Shown piece by piece: positions 58,001-64,000 of a DNA stretch of 64,000 nt. The stretch covers positions 26,254,001-26,318,000 of the forward strand of contig NW_024464918.1 in NCBI RefSeq assembly GCF_017591425.1, read 5' to 3'. The notes under the pieces are model-generated. The model was not told the origin of the DNA, made no database searches, and saw only the letters and a program-made list of their open reading frames with translations. Source of the DNA: Ochotona curzoniae (Eukaryota > Chordata > Mammalia > Lagomorpha > Ochotonidae). Position 1 is the first letter of the stretch. Every line of letters begins with the position of its first letter. The translations under genes and the position numbers were made by a program.

Positions 58001-60433
58001 CACTGGATGGAAGATCTTCCTCTCTGTCTTTCCTCCTTTCTGTCAATCCACCTTTCCAATAAAAATAAATCTTAGAAAAAAAAAAAAGCTGAGCCTCCTC
58101 AACAGCTCAGTTAGAGCAATGGACAGCAAATCCAGATGAACATGGAAGATATGGCAGTACACTGGAGCCTGCATAGGACACCTGGTACCACAACAGATGA
58201 CAGAACAAATTGATCAACCAGCCCAGCCAATTATTGGCAGTGAAAATCTGGGCAAATGGAGACACTAAGGTGGACTATGTTAGCCAGTGGATTCTGAAGA
58301 GATTTCATCATGCTTGGAATGGTGAGATCGGCAGCAATTCAGAACAACTGAACCATCGAAACCACTTGAGCAGTGTCCTCGCAGTGTCCTCGGAGCATAC
58401 CCCACATCAGGGACTCTGGGATGGTTGGAAGGATGGGTGTGGCTTCTCCCTTTGTCTCTCCCCTCCCCCCCAGATACAGGAAAAAAAGAGAATGTGAAAA
58501 CAATGGTCTTACCCACTTTCCTGTAGCCTTTAATCCTTTGAGCCCTAATCAACTATGTAAAGATCATCAAAAAAAAAATAAATAAATAAAAATAAATTCT
58601 CAGATTTAAAAAAATAAATAAATAAAATTCAGGTTAATTTTCTTCTCCTATCCAACTGCTTTTGAAACACACCCCTATTTTGACCATAATGCGGTATATT
58701 CTCAAATGACATTTAAGATTAACAATGGAATAAGGAAAACATTTAAGCCAAAAAGTGAGTCATGGCTTTCTATTTACAAACATGAAAATAATAAGAAAAA
58801 AATCAATCACTGATACTCATTTCTCACAGGATTTAATACTTTTTTTTAAAGAATTACTTAATTTGGGCCCGGCGCGGTGGCGCAAGTGGTTAAGTCCTCG
58901 CCTTGCACGCCCGGGATCCCATATGGGCGCCGGTTCTAATCCCGGCAGCCCCGCTTCCCTTCCAGCTCCCTGCCTGTGGCCTGGGAAAGCAGTTGAGGAC
59001 GGCCCAAAGCTTTGGGACCCTGCACCCGCGTGGGAGACCCGGAAGAGGCTCCTGGCTTCGGATCGGCATAGTATCGACCCGTTGTGCTCACTTGGGGAGT
59101 GAATCATCGGACGGAAGATCTTCCTCTCTGTCTCTCCTCTCTGTACATCCGCCTTTCCAATAAAAAATAATAAAAATAAATCTTTAAAAAAAAAAAAAAA
59201 GAATTACTTAATTTATTTAAAAGGCAGATGAGACACACAGAGAGAGACAGAGCGAGAGCCAGAGAAATCTTCCATTTTCTTGTTTATTTTAGAAATAGCC
59301 ACAACGTCTGGGACAGGGCCAGGCTGAAGTCAGGATCCTGGAATTCCATCCAGGTGAGTGGCAGTGGGCTAAGCATTTGGGACACCCAGTACTGCTTCCC
59401 CATGTATATTAGCAGGGAGCTGGGTCAGAAGCAACACAGCCAGGACCTGAATCAGCGCTTTGATATGGGACATCAGGGTCGCAGGCATGGCCCTAACTTG
59501 ATGTGTCATACGGTCTGCCCCAGCATTTTGACCCGTTGTTAATTTTATCTTTGATTATTTTTACCATGTATTGTTTCTTCTGTTGTGCTAAGGGAACCAA
59601 TTTAGCCAGAGAATAATTATTGATCTGTATAAAATCTCAAGTCTTTTTTTCCCTCTCCAGTTCACTTGAAAGGAAGAGAGACTGACACACGATTCCAGGC
59701 TTCCATCTGGCCCAGTCCTAGCTGCTGTGGGCATCTGGAAACTGAACTAATAGATGAACTCTGCCTTTCAAGAAATAAAGAATTTACTGGCATAAGAAAC
59801 ATTCAACTCTCCGAATTGAGTATCTCTTATCCAAAATGCTTGTAATCAGAAGTGTCATAGACTTCAGAATTTTCAAATTTTGGAATATTTGCATAACTCA
59901 TTAGTTGAACATTCCTAACCAGAATATACAACATCTATAATGTTCTAAAGTCAGAAACTTTTTAAGCATAATGCCAGGATTTCAGATTTTTTTATTAGGG
60001 GAGGTCAATCTGTACCATATCCACATCACAGCTACTACAATCATACAGAGCAAAAATCAGGTAATGAAGAAATTACAAAAATCACCCAGTTCCCATTTCC
60101 TTTTACCAACAGTCTTCTGGAATGCAACTGATTTTTACTTCTGTAATAAATCCAAAATGAAATGGGTTTTATCTGTCTCAGGAAAACAGTAACATGAGAT
60201 CTTCTTCCATGTTTTTTAGTTACAAACTAAAATTAAGAAACTCCAAGGAAAGCCGACACACAGGTAAACAGGAGTAAACAGGTACCAAAGTCCAGGAAGC
60301 AGTGTCAGTTAAGGGGCACAGTCCACACCTGGCCCAACCACCTACCTGCGCTCTCCGCAGAGATGCTGCTGTAAGGGGGAGGAGCCTCACTTGCAGCCTG
60401 CTCGGGTTCTCCAGGCTCTTCCTCATTCTGCAA
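45958..60433 (-). CDS. NDFIP1: NDFIP1, NEDD4 family-interacting protein 1 (coding exons 2-7; exon 1 outside window)
   Basis: NDFIP1 is a small three-pass membrane protein of Golgi, endosomes and vesicles. It recruits and activates HECT ubiquitin ligases of the NEDD4 family (NEDD4, ITCH, WWP2) through PY motifs; that role is known from the family. Six minus-strand exons join in frame to give residues about 24 to 221, all with GT/AG borders. Visible features in order are an acidic N-terminal stretch, three PY motifs (PPPY in exon 2; PPSY and LPSY in exon 3), an acidic linker (DDFDDAD), and three hydrophobic segments. The segments are exon 4/5 (from GIFML), late exon 5 (GLSLIKWILIV) and exon 6/7 (YWLWWVFLVL), followed by a short basic tail ending LFIY and a TAA stop. 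The 198 residues here plus 23 from exon 1 make 221, the human length as I recall it. No frameshift or premature stop is seen. The exons are listed separately; everything between them is intron. Confidence 0.97.
46522..46582. repeat. Short palindromic MITE-like remnant
   Basis: AGTTCATGAAGAAATG is mirrored by CATTTTTCATAAACT. Same family as the element at 53942-54060. Confidence 0.5.
46737..47020 (-). repeat. Old CSINE, in sense with NDFIP1
   Basis: GATGTACTTATTTATTTGGA tail, GACACTTAGCAGGGATCTGG, degenerate head. Confidence 0.75.
47451..47685 (+). repeat. CSINE with two internal deletions
   Basis: The head GGGCCTGG joins directly to TTCATGTCCTGG, removing the tRNA-like A box. The middle is also shortened (GAGAAAGCACCCATGTGGG). 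Tail GCAATAAAAATAAATAA. Confidence 0.85.
48140..48464 (+). repeat. CSINE
   Basis: GTGTCAGTGCGGTAGCCTAA head, B box GTTCTAATCC, tail CTTTCCATTAAAAAAGTAAG. ACATTGTACTAT flanks both sides. It ends about 120 bases from exon 6. Confidence 0.9.
48582..48648 (-). CDS. NDFIP1: NDFIP1 exon 6
   Basis: The exon is 67 nt, encoding FSTYFPGYFDGQYWLWW and the start of membrane segment 3 (VFLVL). It ends one base into a glycine codon. The acceptor is ATTTTTCAG and the donor G|GTAAGTG. The phase matches exon 7 exactly. Confidence 0.96.
49883..50007 (-). CDS. NDFIP1: NDFIP1 exon 5
   Basis: The exon is 125 nt. It completes the split Met codon and encodes the rest of membrane segment 1 (AFLFNWIGFFLSFCL), the loop TTSAAGRYGAISG, and segment 2 (FGLSLIKWILIV), ending in Arg. 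The acceptor is TTTTACAG and the donor AGG|GTAAGT. The charged and polar residues Asn, Trp and Lys inside the hydrophobic segments are typical of this family. Confidence 0.97.
50646..50971 (+). repeat. CSINE in intron 4
   Basis: AAGACCTGCATGGTAGCCTA head, tail CTTTCCAGTAAAAATAAAAT. AAAGTGTAC(C/T)AA flanks both sides. Confidence 0.9.
51128..51215 (-). CDS. NDFIP1: NDFIP1 exon 4
   Basis: The exon is 88 nt, encoding EEDFVGRDDFDDADQLRIG and the start of the first membrane segment (DGIFMLTFF). It ends one base into a methionine codon. The acceptor, CCTTCAG, follows a strong pyrimidine tract; the donor is TTCA|GTGAGT. The first residue pair is Glu-Glu where I recall Asp-Glu in human. Confidence 0.97.
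51390..51482 (-). repeat. Old CSINE tail fragment
   Basis: TTTTTATTTGAAAGGCAGAG and TCTTCCATCGGCTGGTTTAC; the body is missing. Confidence 0.7.
51777..52103 (-). repeat. CSINE
   Basis: AAAAGATTTATTTATTTATA tail, GCCACAAGCAGGGAGTCTG, ending CATGGTGCCAGCCCC. Confidence 0.88.
52143..52463 (-). repeat. CSINE
   Basis: TTTTTAAAGATTTATTTATT tail, CAAAGCAGGGAGCTGGATG, ending GGGCACCTGGCC. A second tail-like run just before it (52117-52140) may be a remnant of another copy. Confidence 0.88.
52490..52792 (+). repeat. Old CSINE
   Basis: TGGGGCTGGCATGATGACAC head, ATCCAGCTCCCTGCTAATGT, tail CTCTCGAATAAATAAATATT. Confidence 0.82.
52843..52995 (-). repeat. Possible retroelement 3' end, antisense
   Basis: Begins with a T run and TTTATTTTGACATTC, as an antisense poly-A tail with signal would, followed by GGTTCAAGGGCTACAGGAAA. 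I cannot name the family. Confidence 0.35.
53515..53850 (+). repeat. Young full-length CSINE in intron 3
   Basis: Starts GGGCCCGGCGCGGTGGCGC with intact A and B boxes. GAAGTAGGTATATGT (15 bp) flanks it exactly at 53499-53513 and 53851-53865. Confidence 0.96.
53942..54060. repeat. MITE-like element with terminal inverted repeats
   Basis: The left end GGTACTTCAAAAAGTTCTTG and the reverse complement of the right end (GGTTGCTTCAAAAAGCTCAT) match over about 28 bases. It is 119 bp with no coding capacity. The layout suggests a mariner-type non-autonomous DNA transposon. Confidence 0.6.
54250..54342 (+). repeat. Old CSINE 3' fragment
   Basis: GGTTTCAGCCTGGTCCAGCC, then TACCTTTCAAATAAATAAC. Confidence 0.7.
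54520..54690 (+). repeat. MIR fragment
   Basis: ATCTGGATTTAGCTCTCACT, AATTTCAGGCAAATTACTGA, TATCCATAAAATGGAGTAAC. Confidence 0.7.
54874..55160 (+). repeat. Old CSINE, tail interrupted
   Basis: GGGGCCAGCATTGCGGCATA head through GATAACCAGATGGAAGATC. The tail is disrupted by the inverted copy that follows. Confidence 0.8.
55172..55356 (-). repeat. CSINE 5' part, inverted
   Basis: Starts mid-body (GCCAGGAGCCTCTTTTGGG) and ends at the head TGCAATGGGCCC. A plus-strand tail (TAAGGTAAATAAATCTTAAA) follows at about 55374-55400. Confidence 0.8.
55436..55470 (+). pseudogene. U2 snRNA pseudogene, 5' fragment
   Basis: ATCGCTTCTCGGCCTTTTGG followed by CTAAGATCAAATGTA matches the first 35 bases of U2 snRNA as I know it, with one change (G to A). 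The match then stops and A/C-rich sequence follows. It has no U2 promoter elements and cannot be functional. (AAC)n-like sequence on both sides may be a target duplication. Confidence 0.85.
55962..56252 (+). repeat. Old CSINE beside exon 3
   Basis: AAGGGCAGGCACTGTGGAAG head, GGTATCCCATATGGGCACC, tail TGCCTTTCAAATAAATACAT. The tail end is about 30 bases from the exon 3 donor site. Confidence 0.85.
56285..56415 (-). CDS. NDFIP1: NDFIP1 exon 3
   Basis: The exon is 131 nt: the last two bases of the split alanine codon, then 43 codons starting YFDYKDESG. It holds the second and third PY motifs, PPSY and LPSY, and ends PLVPGR. The acceptor is TTCTGCAG and the donor AGA|GTAAGT. The sequence looks essentially identical to the human protein as I remember it, which fits the functional weight of the PY motifs. 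An old SINE begins only about 30 bases into the following intron. Confidence 0.97.
56610..57752 (+). mobile_element. Retroelement 3' region (L1-like) made of degenerate tandem units
   Basis: A G-rich strand repeats a loose unit of roughly 70-110 bases built around ACTGG-CAAGCATGAG, GGGTGTGGG and GGGCTGG-AGGCTACA. It continues after a SINE at 58090-58626 and ends in an A-rich tail. Together these look like the 3' UTR of a lagomorph L1, but I cannot confirm the family. A G-quadruplex motif lies at 56690-56708. Confidence 0.5.
57753..58088 (+). repeat. CSINE inserted in the retroelement
   Basis: TTGGGCCTGGCACGATAGCA head, tail CTTTCCAATAAAAATAAATC. AAGCTGAGCC flanks both sides. Confidence 0.92.
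58089..58626 (+). mobile_element. Retroelement 3' terminus with A-rich tail
   Basis: Continues the element split by the SINE. Ends with CTCCCCTCCCCCCC, TTTGAGCCCTAATCAACTAT and a long (AAAT)n/poly-A tail (58569-58626), as at a non-LTR retrotransposon 3' end. Confidence 0.5.
58865..59200 (+). repeat. Young full-length CSINE inserted in an older SINE tail
   Basis: Starts GGGCCCGGCGCGGTGGCGC. GAATTACTTAATTT flanks both ends (58851-58864, 59201-59214). Confidence 0.96.
59201..59522 (-). repeat. Old CSINE, antisense
   Basis: TTACTTAATTTATTTAAAAG tail, TATTAGCAGGGAGCTGGGTC, ending ACGGTCTGCCCC. Confidence 0.82.
59655..59790. repeat. Fragmented old CSINE pieces
   Basis: An antisense tail-like piece is followed by a sense 3' end (TGGCCCAGTCCTAGCTGCTG ... 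CTGCCTTTCAAGAAATAAAG). Confidence 0.5.
59810..59985 (+). repeat. Ancient MER-type interspersed repeat
   Basis: ATCTCTTATCCAAAATGCTT and TTTTGGAATATTTGCATAAC match a widespread old mammalian repeat that I recall as probably a DNA transposon. Confidence 0.45.
60346..60427 (-). CDS. NDFIP1: NDFIP1 exon 2
   Basis: This exon encodes 27 residues beginning NEEEPGEPEQAA and containing the first PY motif, PPPY, which binds WW domains of NEDD4-type ligases. The acceptor is TTGCAG and the donor G|GTAGG (GT at 60344-60345). It ends one base into an alanine codon completed by exon 3. A second AG lies 6 bases upstream (TTTAG), which would start the exon at 60433 and add Leu-Gln in frame. Compared with the human protein from memory, a Ser is Pro and Gly-Asp is Ser-Glu, ordinary divergence in a disordered region. 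Confidence 0.95.
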
Positions 60434-60551
60434 CTAAACAAAAAACACTACATTTAGGTGCCAGGGTAAAACCAATGGGGAGATGAGAACCTGGAACATA
60501 GCCTTTCTGTACAGATATTTGGAAACGTGTTTCCAAAATCTTAAAAAGTGT

Positions 60552-60622
60552 GAAGATCTTTAGATCTTTCTTTCCTCTCCATAAATCTGATCTGCCTTTC
60601 TAATAAAATAAATCTCTAAAAG
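60552..60622 (+). repeat. CSINE 3' tail fragment
   Basis: GATCTTTCTTTCCTCTCCAT, then TGCCTTTCTAATAAAATAAA. Confidence 0.75.
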
Positions 60623-60721
60623 AAAATTACACCACATCTTACAAGACTATTGAGCAGCTCCCCCGACATACAGACAGAAAATCTGCTGTCTCTCAAACAC
60701 AAAAATTCAAAGCTTTATTGT

Positions 60722-60905
60722 ATGTATTTATTTATTTGAAATCCAAAGTAACAGAGGGATAAGAGGAGAGAGAGAGCAAGATCTTTCATCTGCTGATCTA
60801 TTCCCAAAATAGCTACAGAAGCCAGGTCTGGGCCAAATCAAAGCTATGAACCAGGAACTCCAACCTGCTGGCCCAGGTACTTGGCAGAGGCCCAACTACT
60901 GCACA
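60722..60905 (-). repeat. Old CSINE, antisense, truncated
   Basis: TATTTATTTATTTGAAATCC tail and CTGCTGATCTATTCCCAAAA; short body. Confidence 0.75.
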
Positions 60906-61398
60906 CTGTGCTACAAAAGATACAGAATAGACAAGATCTGAAATGGCAGAGAATATAAGGAAATTTTTCTTTTTGTTATGTATTTTTTAACCTTTTTAAT
61001 GAACATGTATAATTTTTTAACTTAGGGAAATAATGTGTTAAGACAGAAAAATCAAAGACAAATCAAGGTTTACTCTTGATATGGTTTTGAATGCTCCTAT
61101 TAAAACTGTTAAAATTTAATCTTCATTTTAAGGTATTAAGAGCTGAGACCCTTTGGGAACAAGAGGTGGTGATTAGGCTATGAGAAGCTCTGTTCTTGTG
61201 AATGGATTAATCAGTTTTGGGATTAAGGGGTTACCGAGTTAGTGAGTTAGCTGCAGAGTAGGTAGGTTACGGAAGCCATGTGACTGTCTCTGAAAGGGCA
61301 TTTCTCCGCAGGTGACATCCTGCGCAGCCACAGGAGCACACAGACCCTCAAGCACCTCCACAACCATGAGCTGAGGAAAGCTTTTTATTGGTGGAAAC
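60906..61398. other. Intron 1, unique sequence
   Basis: No repeat or gene signal recognised. Confidence 0.45.
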
Positions 61399-61682
61399 TT
61401 TTTAAAATGCTTATTTACTTGAAGCACACAGAGACAGAGAGTTCTCCATCTACCTATTCACTCCCCAAATCCCAAATCTGAACCAGGCCAAACCACCAGC
61501 TTGGGATTCCATCCAAGTCTCCCAAGAAGGCAGTGGAGACCCAAGCATAACCACTGCCTCATAGGATGTGCACTAGCAGGAAGCCAGAATTCAAAGTGGG
61601 GCTGGAACTCAAACAAAGCCACTCTAATATGGAATCAGGGCATCCCAAACACAATCTTAACTGCTGTTGTCATATGCCCACG
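61399..61682 (-). repeat. Old CSINE, antisense
   Basis: AAAATGCTTATTTACTTGAA tail, TGTGCACTAGCAGGAAGCCA. Confidence 0.75.
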
Positions 61683-61707
61683 TCTGAACAAAGCTTTATT
61701 CTTTTTT

Positions 61708-62034
61708 TGTTTTAATTTTTAAAAGATTTGTTTATTTTTATTGGAAAATCAGGTTTTGCAGAGGGAAGGAGAGGCAGAGAGAAAGATTTTCCATCTCCAA
61801 GTAGTCACAATGGCCAGAGCTGAGCTGATCTGAAGTCTGGAGCCAGGAGTTTTTTCAGGGCCTCCCACGTGGGTACAGTGTCCCAAGGCTTTGCGCAATC
61901 ACTGACTGCTTTCCCAGGCCATAAGCAGGGAGCTGGATGGGAAGTAGAGCAACTGAGATAAGAACCTGCGTCTATATGGGATTGCAACGCATGCAAGGTG
62001 AGGACTTTAGCCACTAGACTATCACGCCAGGTTC
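61708..62034 (-). repeat. CSINE, antisense
   Basis: AAAGATTTGTTTATTTTTAT tail, CAGGCCATAAGCAGGGAGCT, ending CACGCCAGGTTCC. AAAGCTTTATTCTT flanks both sides. Confidence 0.9.
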
Positions 62035-62049
62035 CAAAGCTTTATTCTT

Positions 62050-63435
62050 GATAAATTATTCAACCTATGGTCTTCACTTACAGCAACAAAAGACAGGCCA
62101 ATACCACCATTATGTTCAGATTATGCACAGAAGTTAAACCTTAGTAACTGAGGTGGTTATGAAAACCAAATTCTGTGTAATTCCTCATGCAGCCTGTATC
62201 AATACATTGCCCTTCTTCCCTAGTTCAACAACTTCTAAACAGGCCAAATCTCCAGGTACTGCAAATAACTGACACATAAAGTGTGTCTGCTTGCTCCTGT
62301 TAGCCTGTATGGTTGACCCAAGTGATTCTCATGGAGCATGACGACATGTCGCTGCATTTCTCAAGTGTGACAATGGAGTTCATTTATTTACAACAATGGA
62401 CTGGCAATGACTGGGAGTCAATCTGTGACACAGTACCAGAAGCACAGATGCAACAGATTTGGGGTCAGTCCTGGCTTCAGGACCGCTGTGACTTATAGAG
62501 CTAACAGAGGCACTTAAACACTACATTACAGATCAGCTTTAAGCCACACTGCTACCAAAGATTTTGCTAAGTTGAGACCAGAACACCAGGGAGCCTGAGG
62601 TTATAACCAATCATTTCCACCTCCCATTCTTACCCTATTCTATTCAAAAGCAGATGTCAACAAAATTTTTCTTATTAATACTGCAAAACATTCACTGTCA
62701 AATGGATTATTGTGCCAACTTTTGATCCCTTACCATCTGGACATTTTTTTAACTGCAATAATTAATGTTAAAGGCATGAAATACCTGTATCATAACCTCA
62801 ACTTAGTGCTTCATTTAAACAATGGCATTTGAGTAGAATAGCTAAAGTCAAGTCAAATATTTCCGGGACCCAAAAGCATCAGATTATTTAGAAAGAGGTT
62901 CCTGGGATCATGGTTCATCTGAAATACTGAAATATTGGCTTTAATATGAGCCGTATATCTAGACATGATATTTATTCTCAGACCCCTCAGATCTACCATT
63001 CTCTAGTGCCATGGGAAACACCCAAGTGGTGAAAGAGTTGGCAGAAAGAACAGACTCCCAAGAACACTGCTTTAATACGCACCGCCAGTAATGTCCTTTT
63101 ACTTTAACCTCCTTGGTATTTCAAACCAATTTTATATTTCCTATACTTGGTCAAAGTAATCACATTTTACCTGCTTAACTTGTGTCTCAGAAAGGAAGCA
63201 TGGCAATTCTAATACAGAAGTCCAAAGGACAAAGAGGTTAAAAGGTCATACTTGCCAATGTTTGTGGGTAGGCCACTCGCCTCCTAGCAACCTGAGCATG
63301 TGAAGAACAAATTCCAATGGCCTTAAACCCCAATGTGCTCTTTGGTGAGAAAACAGGAGACCTTTCAGGTAAAATCTGCCTCCCTCCCCCAACAAATCTG
63401 TTTGGAACTTGCCCATCCTACATCAAAGTGTTTGG
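62050..63435. other. Intron 1, unique sequence
   Basis: About 1.4 kb with no SINE and no recognised gene. A 61-aa frame at 62313-62498 has no family features. Confidence 0.4.
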
Positions 63436-63439
63436 GCTT

Positions 63440-63590
63440 GAGCTCCAGCTCCAGTTCTTATCTAGCTTCTTACTCCTAAGATACTCTGGGAAGGCAGATA
63501 ATGGCTCAGGTATTTGAGTTCTTGCCAAACAAGTGGGGAGTGAACCGGCAGATGACAGGTATCTTTCTACCTTTTAAATAAATAAAGTTT
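63440..63590 (+). repeat. Old CSINE, deleted
   Basis: GAGCTCCAGCTCCAGTTCTT, GTGGGGAGTGAACCGGCAGA, tail CCTTTTAAATAAATAAAG. Confidence 0.65.
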
Positions 63591-63786
63591 TAGAATAATA
63601 ATTCATAATTAGAAAAATGTATCGATTATTATTAATTTTTTAAAGAAAAAGTAAAAAATACTAATAAAAAACACCGATGATGATTCTAAAAACTCCTCAC
63701 ACCAGGGATACAATCCTCTCTGACTCCCTATTCAGTCTTCCCATCCCAGCCTGGTTCTATAATCTGGTGGTAGGAGCTAGCACAGT

Positions 63787-64000
63787 GGGCGCCAGCACTG
63801 CGGCGCAGTAGGAACAGTCACTGCCGGCATCTAACATAGGTGCCAGTTTGAGTCTGGGCTGCTCTACTTTCCATCCAGCTCCCCGCTAATGGACCTGAGA
63901 AAGCAGAGGAAGATGATCCAAGTCCTTGGACCCCGGCATCCACATGGGTGATCTGGAAAACGCTTCTAGTTTCTGCTTCCTGGCTTCAGCCCAGGCCCAG
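63787..64000 (+). repeat. Old CSINE, cut by window end
   Basis: GGGCGCCAGCACTGCGGCGC head, GTGCCAGTTTGAGTCTGGGC, CCAGCTCCCCGCTAATGG. The 3' end is outside the window. Confidence 0.85.

Larger units (their letters stand above)
45961..64000 (-). other. NDFIP1: NDFIP1 introns 6 to 1 (intron 1 continues past the window)
   Basis: Intron 6 is 46062-48581, intron 5 48649-49882, intron 4 50008-51127, intron 3 51216-56284, intron 2 56416-60345, and intron 1 from 60428 on. They hold the SINEs and retroelements listed here. The rest is unique sequence in which I see no other gene. Confidence 0.9.

Noticed and set aside
57528..58046. 172-aa open frame on the minus strand
   Set aside because: Most of it is the antisense of a SINE; the same peptide pieces recur at many SINEs in the window.
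1..64000. CRISPR arrays, operons, phage or plasmid genes
   Set aside because: The DNA is mammalian: SINEs, LINEs and a spliced NDFIP1 gene. No such prokaryotic structures are present.
1..64000. Endogenous retrovirus or LTR elements
   Set aside because: I looked for LTR borders, primer-binding sites and pol-like frames and saw none I could support. Very old LTR fragments could still be missed by eye.

Overview
This window is mammalian nuclear DNA, most likely from a pika (Ochotona) or a close lagomorph relative. The main evidence is a very dense tRNA-derived SINE family, with roughly 45 to 50 copies in 64 kb. Its body matches the lagomorph C repeat (CSINE) as I remember it. It has a pol III A box near the start, a B box of the form GGTTCTAATCC, a body containing GGCCTGGGAAAGCAGT, and an A-rich tail. 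The youngest copies end in TTTCCAATAAAAATAAATC. I associate that tail with pika; older copies end in CTTTCAAATAAATAA, the form I associate with all lagomorphs. The species call is inference from repeats only.

One protein gene is recognisable. NDFIP1 (NEDD4 family-interacting protein 1) lies on the minus strand. Coding exons 2 to 7 are all present at 60346-60427 (or to 60433), 56285-56415, 51128-51215, 49883-50007, 48582-48648 and 45958-46061. Every junction keeps frame and has GT/AG borders. These exons encode 198 residues; adding the 23 residues that precede them in the human protein gives 221, the human length as I recall it. Exon 1 and the promoter lie beyond position 64000. The 3' UTR extends leftwards from 45957; plausible polyadenylation signals are at 44323-44328 and 42926-42931.

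The left two thirds (1 to about 42900) is intergenic. By human gene order, recalled from memory, it would face SPRY4, but SPRY4 itself is not in the window. It holds SINEs, ancient L1 and MIR fragments, a lagomorph-type L1 piece at 20050-22095, and a 440-bp direct duplication flanking an L1 fragment (8700-9130 and 10461-10891). It also holds one CpG-rich, promoter-like stretch (about 25890-26620) with a strong YY1-type motif and no recognisable gene attached.

A block at 37652-44800 is almost free of SINEs although its surroundings average about one per 1.3 kb. It may be under constraint, as the distal 3' UTR or as regulatory DNA. The NDFIP1 introns carry many SINEs, including two very young copies with clean target-site duplications, a truncated U2 snRNA pseudogene, palindromic transposon remnants, and a G-rich retroelement 3' end at 56600-58630 built of degenerate repeats.

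I found no prokaryotic or viral genes, no CRISPR array, and no clearly new coding system. The long open frames in the window fall mostly inside SINEs and are not genes.
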